Assembly (NCBI GenBank): GCA_964034945.1
Contig: OZ035960.1
Coordinates: 73,818,085 to 73,882,084, forward strand
Length of the DNA: 64,000 nt
Source: Chrysopilus asiliformis
Lineage: Eukaryota > Arthropoda > Insecta > Diptera > Rhagionidae
Direction of reading: 5' to 3'
Both the position numbers and the translations under genes were made by a program. The stretch's first letter is position 1; every line of letters begins with the position of its first letter. A model generated the notes under the pieces. It did no database searches and had not been told where the DNA came from. It saw only the letters and a program-made list of their open reading frames with translations. Of this stretch, positions 53,480 to 63,970 are shown in pieces.

Positions 53480-54324
53480 GTTTTCCTGTCAAATTTTTTT
53501 TGTCTGTCAAAATGTCAATATTTTTTACAGACTATTATTTTTTTAATTTTTCTAATATTCAATGGCATTTTATTTTTTTTTTAAATTTTCCACAAAAGTC
53601 GAATTAACCACATTTTAACAAGTTCCGTTCACTATTTTGGGTGAAGTATCTATATATCGGATTTTGAATGTTTTTAAAGTGCATATTTAAGTGCATATTT
53701 TGCCATTTTTAGTGCATATTTTTGGTGATCAGTAATAAGTAATTAATTAGGGATCAGTACTGATTGGGGGTGAATCACTTATCTTCAGATAAGAATCTTT
53801 ATCATTTTTGATCTAGGACTATTGGAATTACAGACCGTGATTTTTAAATTCAAATCAGTACGAACTTCAATTTATTCATAGTGTTGACGACTCGTATTAC
53901 TTTTTAGTGAGAACTTTTTTTTTCCAAAATGGAGAAGATAAAGTATAACGAAGATGTTTTCAATATTCGAGAGCAGTGTGATTCTAGTCAATTAAAAAAA
54001 TTAATCGATTTAATTTTTGCTATCTCTACTAAGTTCATTTCCAATCTTTTTACCGGCATCTAGTGCCACTTTGATTTGTGGTGTATAATCTTTGCTAATT
54101 GAGTTGTTTTTTTCCCTTACTGGGTTCTTGCAACCCCTAGGAGGTTTGTTTCTAATCTTCTTTGTACCTGCACCTAGTGCCATTTTCCTGTTTTTCGTGC
54201 GTCTATTTTTCGCTAATTGAGTTGTATTCCTGCTTGGGTATTTCCTTACTGGGAACTTGCAACCCTCTGGAGCATTTTTTGGCCTTTTGAATATTTTTAA
54301 AAATTTTAAGTTTGTTACTTTTTT
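53480..54324. other. Sequence between two converging LINE tails
   Basis: AT-rich, with AAGTGCATATTT repeats at 53680-53720 and a diverged tandem duplication of about 120 bp (54030-54270; words TAATTGAGTTGT and CTTACTGGG.CTTGCAACCC). No gene. The minus-strand frame here that reads into the LINE tail is not real. Confidence 0.4.
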
Positions 54325-54344
54325 TTGTTTATCTTCCGATGGCG

Positions 54345-55569
54345 CTACAGCCCGAAGCGAGCCTTGGCCTCCCTGATGCACCTCCTCCAGTTGTCTTGGT
54401 CTAACGCCTTCGACCTCCAGTTGGCGAAATTTAGGACTGCTCTGCAGTCTGCGTCGATTGAGTCCTCCCAGCGTTTTCGCGGTTTTCCTTTCGGCCGGTT
54501 TCCTTGAGCTCTGCCCCTAAGCACCTGTTTCGGTATTCTGCCGTCGTGCATTCTTTCGACATGGCCAGCCCATCGGAGTTTACGGAGCTTGATTGTGGTC
54601 GACACTGGCGGGTCGTCGAATAGCTGGTGTAATTCATGATTGTAACGGAGTCGCCACGAGTCTCCTTCTTTCACCGGTCCATATATTTTTCGGAGGACCT
54701 TTCTCTCGAAATTGTCGAGAAGTCTTTCTAGGGACTGCGTTAGCGTCCAAGTTTCGCATCCATATATCAGTAAAGGACGAATTAACATTTTGTAGATGCG
54801 TTGCTTGTTGTTTTTATGGACATTTTTAGACTTCAATACGGGAAGCACCGCATAGAGCGCCTTATTGGCAGCGGTGATCCTTTGCTGGATTTCGTGGCAT
54901 TCGGTGCCATCTTGACTGAGCAGGGCTCCCAGGTATACAAATTTATCTGCCTGCTCGAAATTATAATCACCCATGGTTATGTTTTGCCTGCTTGGGGCAG
55001 CTTTTCGAGTTTGAGTCATGAATTTGGTTTTGATTTCGTTGACTCTGAGCCCTACTTCTCTCGCTGCTGACTCTAATTCCTGGAAGACTTCCTTCACAAG
55101 AGGTGTTGATCGCGCGATGATATCTACGTCGTCTGCATACGCCACCAGTTGTGAATATTTGACGAGTAGTGTACTTCCGGTATCCACTGAGGTAATCTTT
55201 CTGCCGACATATTCTAGGGCCAAATTTAAGAGCATGGGAGCGAGACCATCTCCTTGTTTGGGACTTGTTTCCATTGGGAAGCTTTGAGACAGCTCATTTT
55301 GAATTTTAACTTGGCACTCAATGTTATGCATCGTGGCTTTAACTAGCCGTACTAGTTTCGGCGGCACTCCGAATTCGATCAGGATTCTGAATAGAGCGTT
55401 ACGATCAATACTATCGTAAGCTTGGCAGAAGTCAACGAACAGTTGGTGCACGTCGATGTTGTATTCTCAGCATTTCTCAAGCACCTGTTTAACCGAGAAC
55501 AACTGGTCCGTTGTCGATCTTCCGGGTCCAAAGCCGCCTTCGCCGATTATGTTTTCCGCATATATTCCG
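54345..55569 (-). pseudogene. RTE-like LINE reverse transcriptase and C-terminus
   Basis: A 368-residue frame from HQLFVDFCQAYDSIDRNAL (first catalytic Asp) through ETSPKQGDGLAPMLLNLALE, SQLVAYADDVDIIARST (ADD motif) and LIYGCETWTLTQSLERLLDN to GKPRKRWEDSIDADCRAVLN. It is uninterrupted, with the catalytic residues in place; upstream, GGFGPGRSTTDQLFSV is present but a stop lies before EYNIDVHQ. The separated 5' half is at 57478-59015. Confidence 0.9.
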
Positions 55570-57477
55570 CAGTAGGATTCTTGGCAAAATCGATAAATAA
55601 CGATCTGGAAAGATCGCTAAGGGTATTATTTTGCACAGGTGGTTAATTTTCGCTCGGGCAGCGAAAAATTAAATACAATCTTGACAGTAGCGGCAAATTT
55701 AAAATATGTTTTAAATTCGACATATTTTGAAAAGTAAACAAATAACAATTTTCTTTCGAAAAAGTGTAATACCAGGGGTGTTAGTTGAGATTTGCCGGTT
55801 TTACTAATAGCTGTCGCTAGAGATATGTATACATTTCTACGATTTGGCATCTATGTCATATTTTTCTATTGACATTAATCTTCAAAACTACACAAGTTAC
55901 GTTCCGTCAAAATAACAACGTCATAGCGTTAAAGCTGTTTGAAAATGTCAAGTTTTGTGCCTGAAAACGTGCATTCGCGGCACGCATTACTTTTTCTCTT
56001 TAATCAAAAGAAAAAGGCCGCTGAAAGCCATCGTTTGCTGGTAGAAACTTACGGTGATCATTCCCCAACCATAAGAACATATGAGACGTGGTTTCGACAA
56101 TCCAAAAGTGGTGATTTCAACATCCAGGACAAAAAACGTGTCTGGTGGAACCAGATTGGTGTCGTATATTATGAACTGTTGAAACCTGGAAAAACAGTTG
56201 ATACTGATCGCTACCGACAACAAATGATCAATTTGAACCATGAATTGATCAAAAAACGTCCGCAATACGCTGAAAGACATGGTAAGGTGATTTTGCAGCA
56301 TGACAACGCGCCGTCTCACACAGCAAAATCAGTCAAAAAAGTGTTCAAATCACTTGGATGCGAAGTATTACCGCACCCGCCGTACTATCCAAACCTCGCC
56401 CCGTCCGACTATCACCTTTTCGCATCGATGGGACACTCACTCGCAGACCAGCGCTTCGCCAATTTTGAAGAAGTCGAAAAATGGCTCGTCGAATGGTTTT
56501 CCTCGAAAGAGAAAAAGTTTTTTTGGAATGGTATCCATGATGTGCCTGAAAGATGGGCAAAATGTGTAAAATCCAATGATCAATACTTTGAAGAAATTTT
56601 TTTTGAGATTCCCTTGAGAATTAAGTGTTTTCTTTATCGAAAAAACCGGCATTTAGCTATGAAAAGTATTTATATAAGTCGGGCGGCCAGCCGGCAGTTT
56701 TTTATGCAATTCTATATGGATTTCCGCACACTTTTCCTTTGAAAAACAAAATAGAAAAGTCTCCGAAAATCGGTTTAGAATTTCCCCGGATTAGCCAAAT
56801 GAAAAGGTTTTACGTTTTTGGGAAAAAATTTTAACAATCACAACAAAAAAATGTCAGAAATAAACACAAATGGTTGAGGTTAAATACAAAAGATTTTTTT
56901 TTGCTGTCAGCAATTTCGATTCAATTCAATTTTATTGCACTTTCTTGCTGCCAAGATGTGTTTCCCTCCCTCTTTCCGCACTACAACCGGTTTCCGCTGT
57001 TGGCCTCCACAAGCAAGAGTAATTTTCATTTCGCTGTGCGTGAAAGATCTCTTTTCATCAGCGATTTGAAAATTTCAACTTGAACACAAAGTAAAGGCGA
57101 ATTTAATTTCGTTTTTTTAAGGAAAAGGGAAATGCGAGTAATGTTTAGACAATTAAGGGACGCATTCAACATTTTATTTCGTTTTTGCCAACGCAACAAC
57201 AATTAAACAACATTCTTAAGTGGATGAAACTCAAACATTAGTGTTTATCGACTGGTACGAGAGCAGTCGTTATGAAAATTCGTATTGGAAGGCTCAGCAT
57301 TGCCAGAGTCATAGTCGAGGGTAATTTTATTGGAAAGTTGACAGCGAGAAACAAATACAACGCCATTTCATATCCACTACCCCAAACGTAAAATCTCTTA
57401 TTCGTATTTATGGATAACGACATCGTTGTGGATAACTACATCGTTATAAGTGCCAAGAATCCTACTGCTGAGTCGTT
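55570..57477. mobile_element. 1.9-kb DNA element with CAGTAGGATTCTTGGCA ends
   Basis: The 17-bp ends are inverted (55570 and 57461-57477). CCG/CTG flank it, and the empty site in the first LINE copy reads ATTCTGAGTCG, so a 3-bp CTG duplication is inferred with one later substitution. The interior carries a mariner (55770-56760 or so) and otherwise no recognised transposase, so the class is unknown. Confidence 0.6.
55939..56742 (+). pseudogene. mariner transposase with in-frame internal deletion
   Basis: The 267-codon frame begins with the HTH region HALLFLFNQKKKAAESHRLL and TIRTYETWFRQSKSGDFNIQ, jumps from KKR straight to WWNQIGVVYYELLKPGKTVD, and goes on with VILQHDNAPSHTAK (second Asp) and a YSPDLAPSDYHLF-type block in which the catalytic Asp has become Asn (YYPNLAPSDYHLF). 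The deletion removes about 130 residues, including the first Asp (TGDEKW region). The C-terminus reads past the normal YFE end. Catalysis is not possible, but the open frame keeps DNA-binding and multimerisation parts. Confidence 0.85.
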
Positions 57478-59015
57478 GTTCGATAATTTTTGTAAACACT
57501 TTGTAGCATGCACACAGCAATGAGATTCCCCTGCAATTTTCGCAACGTAGACGATCACCCTTTTTGTACACAGGACATATAATACTTTTCCGCCAGTCCT
57601 CGGGCATTTTTTCACTTATCTAGACTTAAACTGTTAATCTATGGATTCGTCGAGTGAGCTCGGATCTCGGGTGCCTTATTTCGCTTAAGACTATATAATG
57701 CTGTCTCTACCTCTTCAAAGGTAGGAATGGTGGGCAGCTGTTCACCATCTGAGTCGTCCGGAATCATATAATGTTCAGTGTGTGACGTTGTCGAATTTAA
57801 ATGCTTATGAAAATACTGAGCCCATCTTGTTTTAATTTCATTCGCGTTGGTTATGATGTTACCATCTTCATCCTTGCAAAGAGTCGTTTGGGGTTTGTAT
57901 CCTTGTCTCATCTGTTTCACGGTTTTGAATGCTGCTTGGACGTCGTTTTTTTCCATGTCTTCGTCCAATGATAAAATTTTATCATTACTCAGTTTTCGTT
58001 GTTTACGCCTGCAGAGTTTTTTTTTGCGTATCGTCTGAGTTCATGATAATTTTCCTCTCTGGCTAGTGTTCGTCTTTCAATAAGTAGCCGGTAAGCTTGG
58101 TTTTTCTTATCAATTGCATCTTGGCATTCCTCATCGAACCAATCATTCCGTTTCCTTCGTTTTAGATGCCCTAAGGTGACTTCTGCTGCGTGCTGGTTAC
58201 CATTCTTTATGTACTGCCACGTGTCGTCAACACTTTCTCCGGGCTCGCCCTGGGAAGAGACATGAGAGTTTTGAGGTGGTCATCTTTCAGCTTTTGCACA
58301 TTAATCTTCGGGGTACCGTTATTCTTATAGTGACCCTCACGTGCTATGCGGCAGCGGTATTTCGCTCGGATAAGGGAATGGTCCGAGTCACAGTTAGCAC
58401 CGCGAAACGTTCTAACATCTAAAACACTGGAGACTGCCCTTTTTTCAATCAGAACGTGGTCTATTTGGTTAGATGTCAATCTGTCGGGTGATGTCCATGT
58501 TATTTTGTGTACGTTCCGATGCGGGGAGCATGTGGAGCTTACAACTAGATTTCTGGTACAGGCGAAGTCAATGAGTCTTTGGCCGTTGTCGGTTATTTCA
58601 CTGTGAAGACTATGCCCTCCTGTTGTGCCGCTGTGAAACAATTCCTTATCGACTTTGGCGTTAAAATCTCCCAGCATAATTTTGATATCATTTGAGGGCA
58701 GACTATCAAGTGTGCTTTCTAGCGTAGCTTAATGCGTATTGCGCAGATCCGATCATTAATTGCTTTGAAATTCGTTACCAGCTGCTTAAAAGTCTTATCC
58801 ACGACAAAGGCGAGTCCAAATTCTCTGCTTCCTTGTACTTTGCCGCTGGTGAAGATCGTATACGAGCCACAATCGTTGATCTCGCTTCCGAGCCATTTCG
58901 TTTCCTGGAGTGCGAGGATGCTGATGTTAGTACGAGCTACTTCCTGAAGAAGTTCTCGTAAGGCACCCGTTCTATAAAGTGATCGCACATTCCAAGTTCC
59001 AAAAGAGAAGTCCAT
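57478..59015 (-). pseudogene. RTE-like LINE endonuclease and RT start, second copy
   Basis: Homologous to 50900-52591 but broken into at least four frames: 58719-59015 (MDFSFGTWNVRSLYRTGALR), 58207-58677 (MLGDFNAKVD; NQIDHVLIEKRAVS), 57639-57968 (the linker) and 57478-57607 (MPEDWRKSIICPVYKKGDRL). A deletion near 58720 removes the WFVNCHAPTEE block and another near 58265 shortens the linker. Confidence 0.8.
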
Positions 59016-59355
59016 TTTCCGTTCCCTGAGTCGTTGTCGTTGTATCCGAAACCATATCCGAGGCTGTGTCCTGGGTTCCTTGATATATTAGGTTTTCCGG
59101 GAGACGTTATCAGCGCCTCGCCCAACCCCCAACCTGGAGGGCCAGTCTGGGTAACCATCCCGTTTAAAGCGCGGGACACTTGTTTATAATTCAGTTTATT
59201 TTGTTCCATGTTTGTGCCTGATCCTTTCGCTGTATTTCAATAGCGAAAAACCTGCCCCGACAACGCGGATCATTTTGGGAAAAACCGCGTAAAAATCGGT
59301 CCAGTAGTTTTTGAGTCTATTAATCTCATACATACATATATAGCAACATCCATTT

Positions 59356-59790
59356 TTTATACCCGTATAGTGAAACCAAAGGGTATATGAACTTTGCGTT
59401 ACCGTTTGAAATGCCAAGATCTCGTCATCACACACCAAAATGAATTACACCACTGTGTTTAGAATGATAAAAAATTGAATTTTGCATGTCCGTCCGATTG
59501 CGGGCCCACGGATTGAGCTAGATACTTGAAATTTTACACAGATTCGTTTTTCGTAAAATGTAAGGCTTCTTAATGGACAAAAATGGACCATTAGGTGCAT
59601 TTTATCAAAAAAGTGCAAGAATAAAAGTTATTTGGGATATGATTCTACATAAAACTCCCATACATCAAAATCCGATTAGAATAAATTTTCAAAAATATTT
59701 TTGAAAAGTTTGACTTCTAAGTAGAATTTTGATACAACTGTTCGCCGTTCACTTAAACTTCGAACAATGCCATATCACCATACCAAATAA
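59356..59790 (-). repeat. mini-me-like repeat, decayed fourth copy
   Basis: It starts TATACCCGTATAGTGAAACC and follows the other copies, but the GTCC array is reduced to CATGTCCGTCCGATTG and internal parts are deleted. It ends near CATATCACCATACCAAATAA. Confidence 0.65.
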
Positions 59791-59819
59791 ACCAACTTAA
59801 AAAAATTTAAAAATCAACG

Positions 59820-60066
59820 TAATCCTTACAGGATTTTGGGGGAAAATGGGAAAAAGGATATTTGCGTTATCCTCACAGGACCTTCGGTTTCAAATTTTGA
59901 AATTTCAACACCAGGATCAGCGACTCCAAAACCCTATAATGCCAATTTTTCCGGGAAAAAATAGGAAAAAGGATATTTTTGTTATCCTTACAGGACCTTC
60001 GCTTTCGAATTTTGAAAATCTAACTCTCGATGAGTTTCTGGATCCAAATCTTATACGTGGTGTTAA
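59820..60066. repeat. Helitron-tail-like repeat (TTATCCTTACAGGACCTTCG)
   Basis: Two related units of about 110 bp (59826-59900 and 59935-60020), each with GGAAAAAGGATATTTxxGTTATCC and CAGGACCTTCG. They match the tail of the Helitron remnant at 34070-34240 and, inverted, the tandem array at 61352-61865. Confidence 0.65.
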
Positions 60067-60174
60067 ATCTGGGGTATAATTATTCCTCCATTCTCCCGGA
60101 TTTATATTGCCATCTTTATCTTCCCAGTCTACGTAATTTGGGGATGGGACATTTTTATAAAATTGTGGCCAAAA

Positions 60175-61200
60175 CTATTTTTTCGGCATTTGAAGAATTG
60201 CAACATATTGTAGATTGCAACATCTATGGAAAAAATTATGATAAATATAAGCGCATAACGTGTTCAAAGAATTACTTACTCTCCAGTGAGACGCAAGAAT
60301 CCCAAAAGCATTTTCAATTACTACTCTTGCCCGTGAAATTCTGTAATTGAAAATTCTTTGGTCCCGCGACGAATTGCGCTCAGAATATGGTTTCATAAGG
60401 TTTTTAGTTAGTGGATCTCCAACGACAAAATACGGAAATTTAATATTTGAAGCCGGCAGTTTAGAATCTTTTGGAAAAGGAAGCTGCCCAGATAACGAAA
60501 GTTTTCCGAATTTAGAATTTTTCAATACGCCTATAAAAATTAAAAATCAATACAATTTTACTGTTATAATTGGTATAAATAATTATATATTAACCTCCAT
60601 CGCTCTGGCTGCCATATGCCCCAACATCGATGTAGGTAAATATGTATCTAGCATTGCTAGCAGAACAATGCTGAAGAATTTTTTGTGATTAAAAAAATTA
60701 GTGCCACTTTTGGGTGACCGTTTTATTCGATTGTGTTTTTCGTCCACAGCACCAGTGCAATCAGGAAGATCCCATTTTGTCTCAAAGTCTTTTGCAATTA
60801 GTCTGAAGTCAGATTCGTTGGGAGGGCATACATAAAAAGGATTTAAAACATTCGTATTGTTGTCTTTCCAACTTTAAAACTCCACGCCAAATATTGATGG
60901 CTTACACCTTGAGATAAAAACCTGAAAAAAATGATTTTTTGTTACCGTGGAAAGTGAAATTAATACTCACAACAAAGTAATAGCCAATCTAATTTCTGGA
61001 GAAAGTGGTGTTCTTATCGATGACTTTGTCAGGCTCTCTTTGGTCAATTCTAATAATAAATCATATGCGTTAGGAGTCATTCTCGTGTGCTTAAAAAAGT
61101 TTTCTGGGTCCGATTGTTTGATTTCCTTAAAACAACTTTCAAAATAGCCATCAATGTCCCGTGTTAAATTGACTGGCCGCACCCAGAATTGTCTTTTTTT
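60175..61200 (-). pseudogene. PIF/Harbinger transposase, degenerate, multi-intron
   Basis: Read downwards: FWVRPVNLTRD, DPENFFKHTRMTPNAYDLLL and SIRTPLSPEIRLAITLL; an intron 60922-60970 (GTGAGT...TTTCAG); then YLAWSFKVGKTTI; a frameshift; YVCPPNESDFRLIAKDF and LPDCTGAVDEKHNRIKR (first Asp, with the usual Gly changed to Glu); KKFFSIVLLA; a frameshift; YIDVGAYGSQSDGG; an intron; PYFVVGDPLTKNLMKPYS; and ARVVIENAFGILASHWR (catalytic Glu). It is a different lineage from the one at 35195-38772. At least two frameshifts inactivate it. Confidence 0.85.
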
Positions 61201-61351
61201 TTTAAAAGCTTTTATTTAGCTTGCCTTCGTGTCTGTCTGTTTGTCTGTCAGATCAAATCTTGCAACCCAATTTTGACCCACTTCCACTTGTCCGATTGAC
61301 TTGAACTTTTGCACACTTATATAAGTCCGATGACAATACAATATTTTCACT
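61201..61351. repeat. Start of an AAAAGCTTTTATTTAGCTT-type repeat
   Basis: AAAAGCTTTTATTTAGCTTG at 61203, followed by TCTGTCTGTTTGTCTGTC and the phrase CACTTCCACTTGTCCGATTG. The matching palindromic end is at 61932-62170. Confidence 0.5.
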
Positions 61352-61865
61352 ACTTCGTCCTTGTAAGGATAACGGAAGGTCCTGTAAGGATAACATGATT
61401 ATCCTTTTCTCCAAATTTTCCGGAAAAAAAACTATTCTGGGGGTTTTTGGGGTCGCTGAATCCGAATCTGTCATTAAAAAGTCAGTAAGGATAACGGAAG
61501 GTCCTGTAAGGATAACGTGATTATCCTTTTCTCCAAATTTTCCGGAAAAAAATCTATTCTGGGTGTTTTTGAGGTCGCTGAATCCGAATCTGTCATTAAA
61601 AAGTCAGTAAGGATAACGGAAGGTCCTGTAAGGATAACGTAATTATCCTTTTCTCCAAATTTTCCGGAAAAAAATCTTTTCTGGGGGTTTTTGAGGTCGC
61701 TGAATCCGAATCTGTCATTAAAAAGTCTGTAAGGATAACGGAAGGTCCTGTAAGGATAACGTGATTATCCCTTTCTCCAAATTTTCCGGAAAAAAATCTA
61801 TTCTGGGGGTTTTTGGGGTCGCTGAATACGATTCTCAAGTTAAAAAGCCTGTAAGGACATCTCAA
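61352..61865. repeat. Four-copy tandem array, 122-bp units
   Basis: GGAAGGTCCTGTAAGGATAAC-type words start at 61374, 61496, 61618 and 61740, exactly 122 bp apart. Each unit also has TTCTCCAAATTTTCCGG and GGGTCGCTGAATCCGAATCT. Unit order is constant and identity high. It is the inverse complement of the Helitron-tail repeat at 34070 and 59820. Confidence 0.9.
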
Positions 61866-61931
61866 ATGTAAGGATATATATTCGAAGACTAAAAAGAACA
61901 AAATAAAAAAAAATAAAAAAAAAAATTTAAA

Positions 61932-62170
61932 AAAAAGCTTTTATTAAAAAAGAATGTACTAAAAAGAAAAAAATAATTTTCTGGACGCTGTGTATCACAA
62001 ATATAAAAGCTTTTAAAAAGCGAGATAAAGCATAAAACAATAAAATAAAAATTTATCTCGCTTTTAAAAAGCTTTTATATTTGTGATACACAGCGTCCAG
62101 AAAATTATTTTTTTCTTTTTAGTGCATTCTTTTTTAATAAAAGCTTTTTTTTAAAATTTTTTTTTTATTT
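61932..62170. repeat. Near-perfect palindrome, arms about 105 bp
   Basis: AGCTTTTATTAAAAAAGAAT...AAAAGCGAGATAAA is followed after about 25 bp by its complement (TTTATCTCGCTTTT...ATTCTTTTTTAATAAAAGCT). It includes CTGGACGCTGTGTATCACAA. A diverged relative is at 62925-63115. Confidence 0.85.
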
Positions 62171-62182
62171 TTTATTGATTCC

Positions 62183-62383
62183 CATAACATACAAATGACA
62201 AAGATAAAGACCAACAAAGCAAATTATCGCTTTAAAATTATCCATTTTTGTAATTTTGTCACCTTTATACCACTTTATATCATGTCACTTGTACTACTTC
62301 ACGAAATGCCATTGGGCTGTGCCGCTGAAATGTTGCGCTGCGTGACAGTTCACAGCGTTGGCGTTACGTTCATTGGGCTCCAG
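62183..62383. mobile_element. Right end of a MADF-type element (TGGAGC ends)
   Basis: CATAACATACAAATGACAAA through ACCAACAAAGCAAATTATCG to ACGTTCATTGGGCTCCA matches the distal half of 22830-23178 (reverse complement). Only this end is here. It ends about 120 bp before PMVK exon 2. Confidence 0.7.
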
Positions 62384-62504
62384 AGGTAAGGCTTCAAAGA
62401 CAATCAAAAAACGGTAAATCCGAAAGTGAATTGAAATATTGCGAATTCAATAGATCGTTTTTGCTGGCTTGTAGCATAGATCTAAGAGTTTTAATTTTTT
62501 TCAG

Positions 62505-62704
62505 ATTAGGACATCATATCGCCGAAATTATAAGGATATCAGAACCGATCAAAAGTGCGTGGGCTGAAAAACTAAATTTAGATCTTACTGAATTATTAAG
62601 TGATGGGCCATTTAAGGAAAAATACAGAAAGGATATGATAGAATGGAGTGATCAAATTAGAGCGCAAGATTATGGATATTTTTGTCGACGGGCCATTAAA
62701 AACG
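62505..62704 (+). CDS. Pmvk: Phosphomevalonate kinase, exon 2
   Basis: Preceded by TTTTTTTTCAG and followed by GTACTT. With two bases from exon 1 it reads RLGHHIAEIIRISEPIKSAW, then LDLTELLSDGPFKEKYRKDM and IEWSDQIRAQDYGYFCRRAI. These match metazoan PMVK in order: the R-L-S/I-S-(G/E)-P-(L/I)-K block, the LL...(Y/F)KE..RKDMI.W motif, and (D)(P/Y)G(F/Y)FCR. About 66 residues, continuous. The GT after AACG would make it end in phase 1; if that donor is not used, the frame continues 14 codons to a stop, which would truncate the enzyme (family length about 190). The next exon is not before 64000. Confidence 0.85.
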
Positions 62705-63165
62705 GTACTTCAAAATTTATCATATTTTTATATAAAATAATTTAAATTATTAACAAAAAACAAGAGCCCTAAAGATTTTTTTGTGTCTTGAAAATATTTT
62801 AAGCACCAAGTAGAAAAGAAACCAATGTAGGTTTTTCAAATTTAAATATTTCATCTAATTTACCTAGGGGTGGCATGATACCTTTGTTCCATAAATGAAC
62901 TTGAATGGTAAAAAAAATTAAAAAATGTTTTTAAAAATAGCTTTTATTGAAAAAATGTACAATACTAAAAAGGAAATATTTTTTTGGGCGCTGTGTATTA
63001 CAACTAAAAGCGAGATAAATATTCATTTTAATATTTTTTATACTTTTATCTCGCTTTTAATTCTGATACGCGGCGTTGAAAAAAATATTTTTTGCCATTT
63101 TTACATTTAAAAAAAATCTGTTTTTAATTTTATTTTATTAGGTCCTAGTCTCGTGCCGATGTCCA
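62705..63165. repeat. PMVK intron 2 start with a second palindromic repeat
   Basis: From 62925 to 63115 an imperfect palindrome (AAAGCGAGATAAAT / TTTATCTCGCTTTTA) resembles 61932-62170, including GGGCGCTGTGTATTACAA and its inverse. No coding exon recognised. Confidence 0.6.
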
Positions 63166-63970
63166 TCAGATTTGTGTCCCAATTATCTTCGCGTCCTGAT
63201 CAACGCCGTCGTGCCATCTGAGGCTGGGTCTTCCTCGTCGCCTTGTTGCTAATAACCTACCGCAGAAGACTTTCCGAGCCGCGTCATGTTGTTTTCCGAA
63301 CATGACCAGCCACCGGAATCTGTTGAGTCTTATAAGCTTGACTTCGGGCACGTTCTGATATCTCTCATAGACTTCGTCATTGTAGAGTCTCCAGAATCGT
63401 CCTCCCTTGGATTTCTAGGTTCCTAAGAATTCTCAACGCAATGACATAACCGAAATCCTTCAAAGGAAGAACTCAAAATTTGTATTTTTGGGCGCCGAAT
63501 GGCACTTTGACCCCATAGTGCGGCGGTCTATCAACACGTGGTCTATTTGGTTGCGAGTGACCCCGCCCGGTGATACCCAGGTGGCCTTGTGGATATCTTT
63601 TCGCGCAAACCGTGTACTACCAACGACCGAATTCTTAGATGCTGCTAGCTCTATTGTCCGTTGCCCAACGTCATTGGTGTCCTAATGCAAAATATAAGTG
63701 CCAATCTATCTCCTGAATATTGGCTCTCGTCCTATTTAGGCGTTGAAACCACCAAAGATGATTTTAACGTCACTCCTTGGACAGGCTTGTAGGACCCTTT
63801 CCACATATTCGATGGAGGCCCCTTCTGTAGGACTGTGAATATTGATGAGGCTTATAAATATTATGGAACTTGCCTCTCATGCGTAGAGTGCATAGCCGAT
63901 CCGATACAAGTTTGAATCCGATAACAGTAGACTTAATCCTGTTGCCGACTAGAAAGCCTACTCCGAGCAT
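63166..63970 (-). pseudogene. Third LINE relic, RTE-like (C-terminus and endonuclease pieces)
   Basis: 63166-63351 reads LNRFRWLVMFGKQHDAARKV and TRRRGRPSLRWHDGVDQDAK, the C-terminal 'RLRW.GHV...GRP..RW.D' block. 63488-63690 reads SVVGSTRFARKDIHKATWVS then TRNQIDHVLIDRRTMG, and 63770-63970 GVGFLVGNRIKSTVIGF and SDRLCTLRMRGKFHNI, both from an APE endonuclease. The order (C-terminus nearer, endonuclease further) fits one minus-strand element with most of RT deleted. It differs from the two RTE copies above and runs out of the window. Confidence 0.75.

Larger units (their letters stand above)
54333..59179 (-). mobile_element. RTE-like LINE, second copy, with an internal insertion
   Basis: ATAAACAA (minus strand) flanks both ends (54325-54332 and 59180-59187). 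The 5' part is 57478-59179, the 3' part 54333-55569, and the element 55570-57477 lies between. Its 5' end is a few tens of bases shorter than that of the first copy. Frames are broken in several places. Confidence 0.8.
22708..62504 (+). other. Inferred PMVK intron 1, about 39.8 kb, filled with elements
   Basis: GT at 22708-22709 and TTTTTTTTCAG at 62494-62504 bound it. Nothing between them resembles PMVK. It holds the elements listed below, on both strands. Phase 2 on both sides agrees. It could alternatively reflect a split by rearrangement or a mis-assembly; a spanning transcript would settle it. Confidence 0.7.

Noticed and set aside
54010..54381. A 123-residue minus-strand frame ending in a LINE-like N-terminus
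   Set aside because: It begins in the coding end of the RTE-like LINE in the wrong phase relation and then reads through its tail and a tandem duplication; no protein family.
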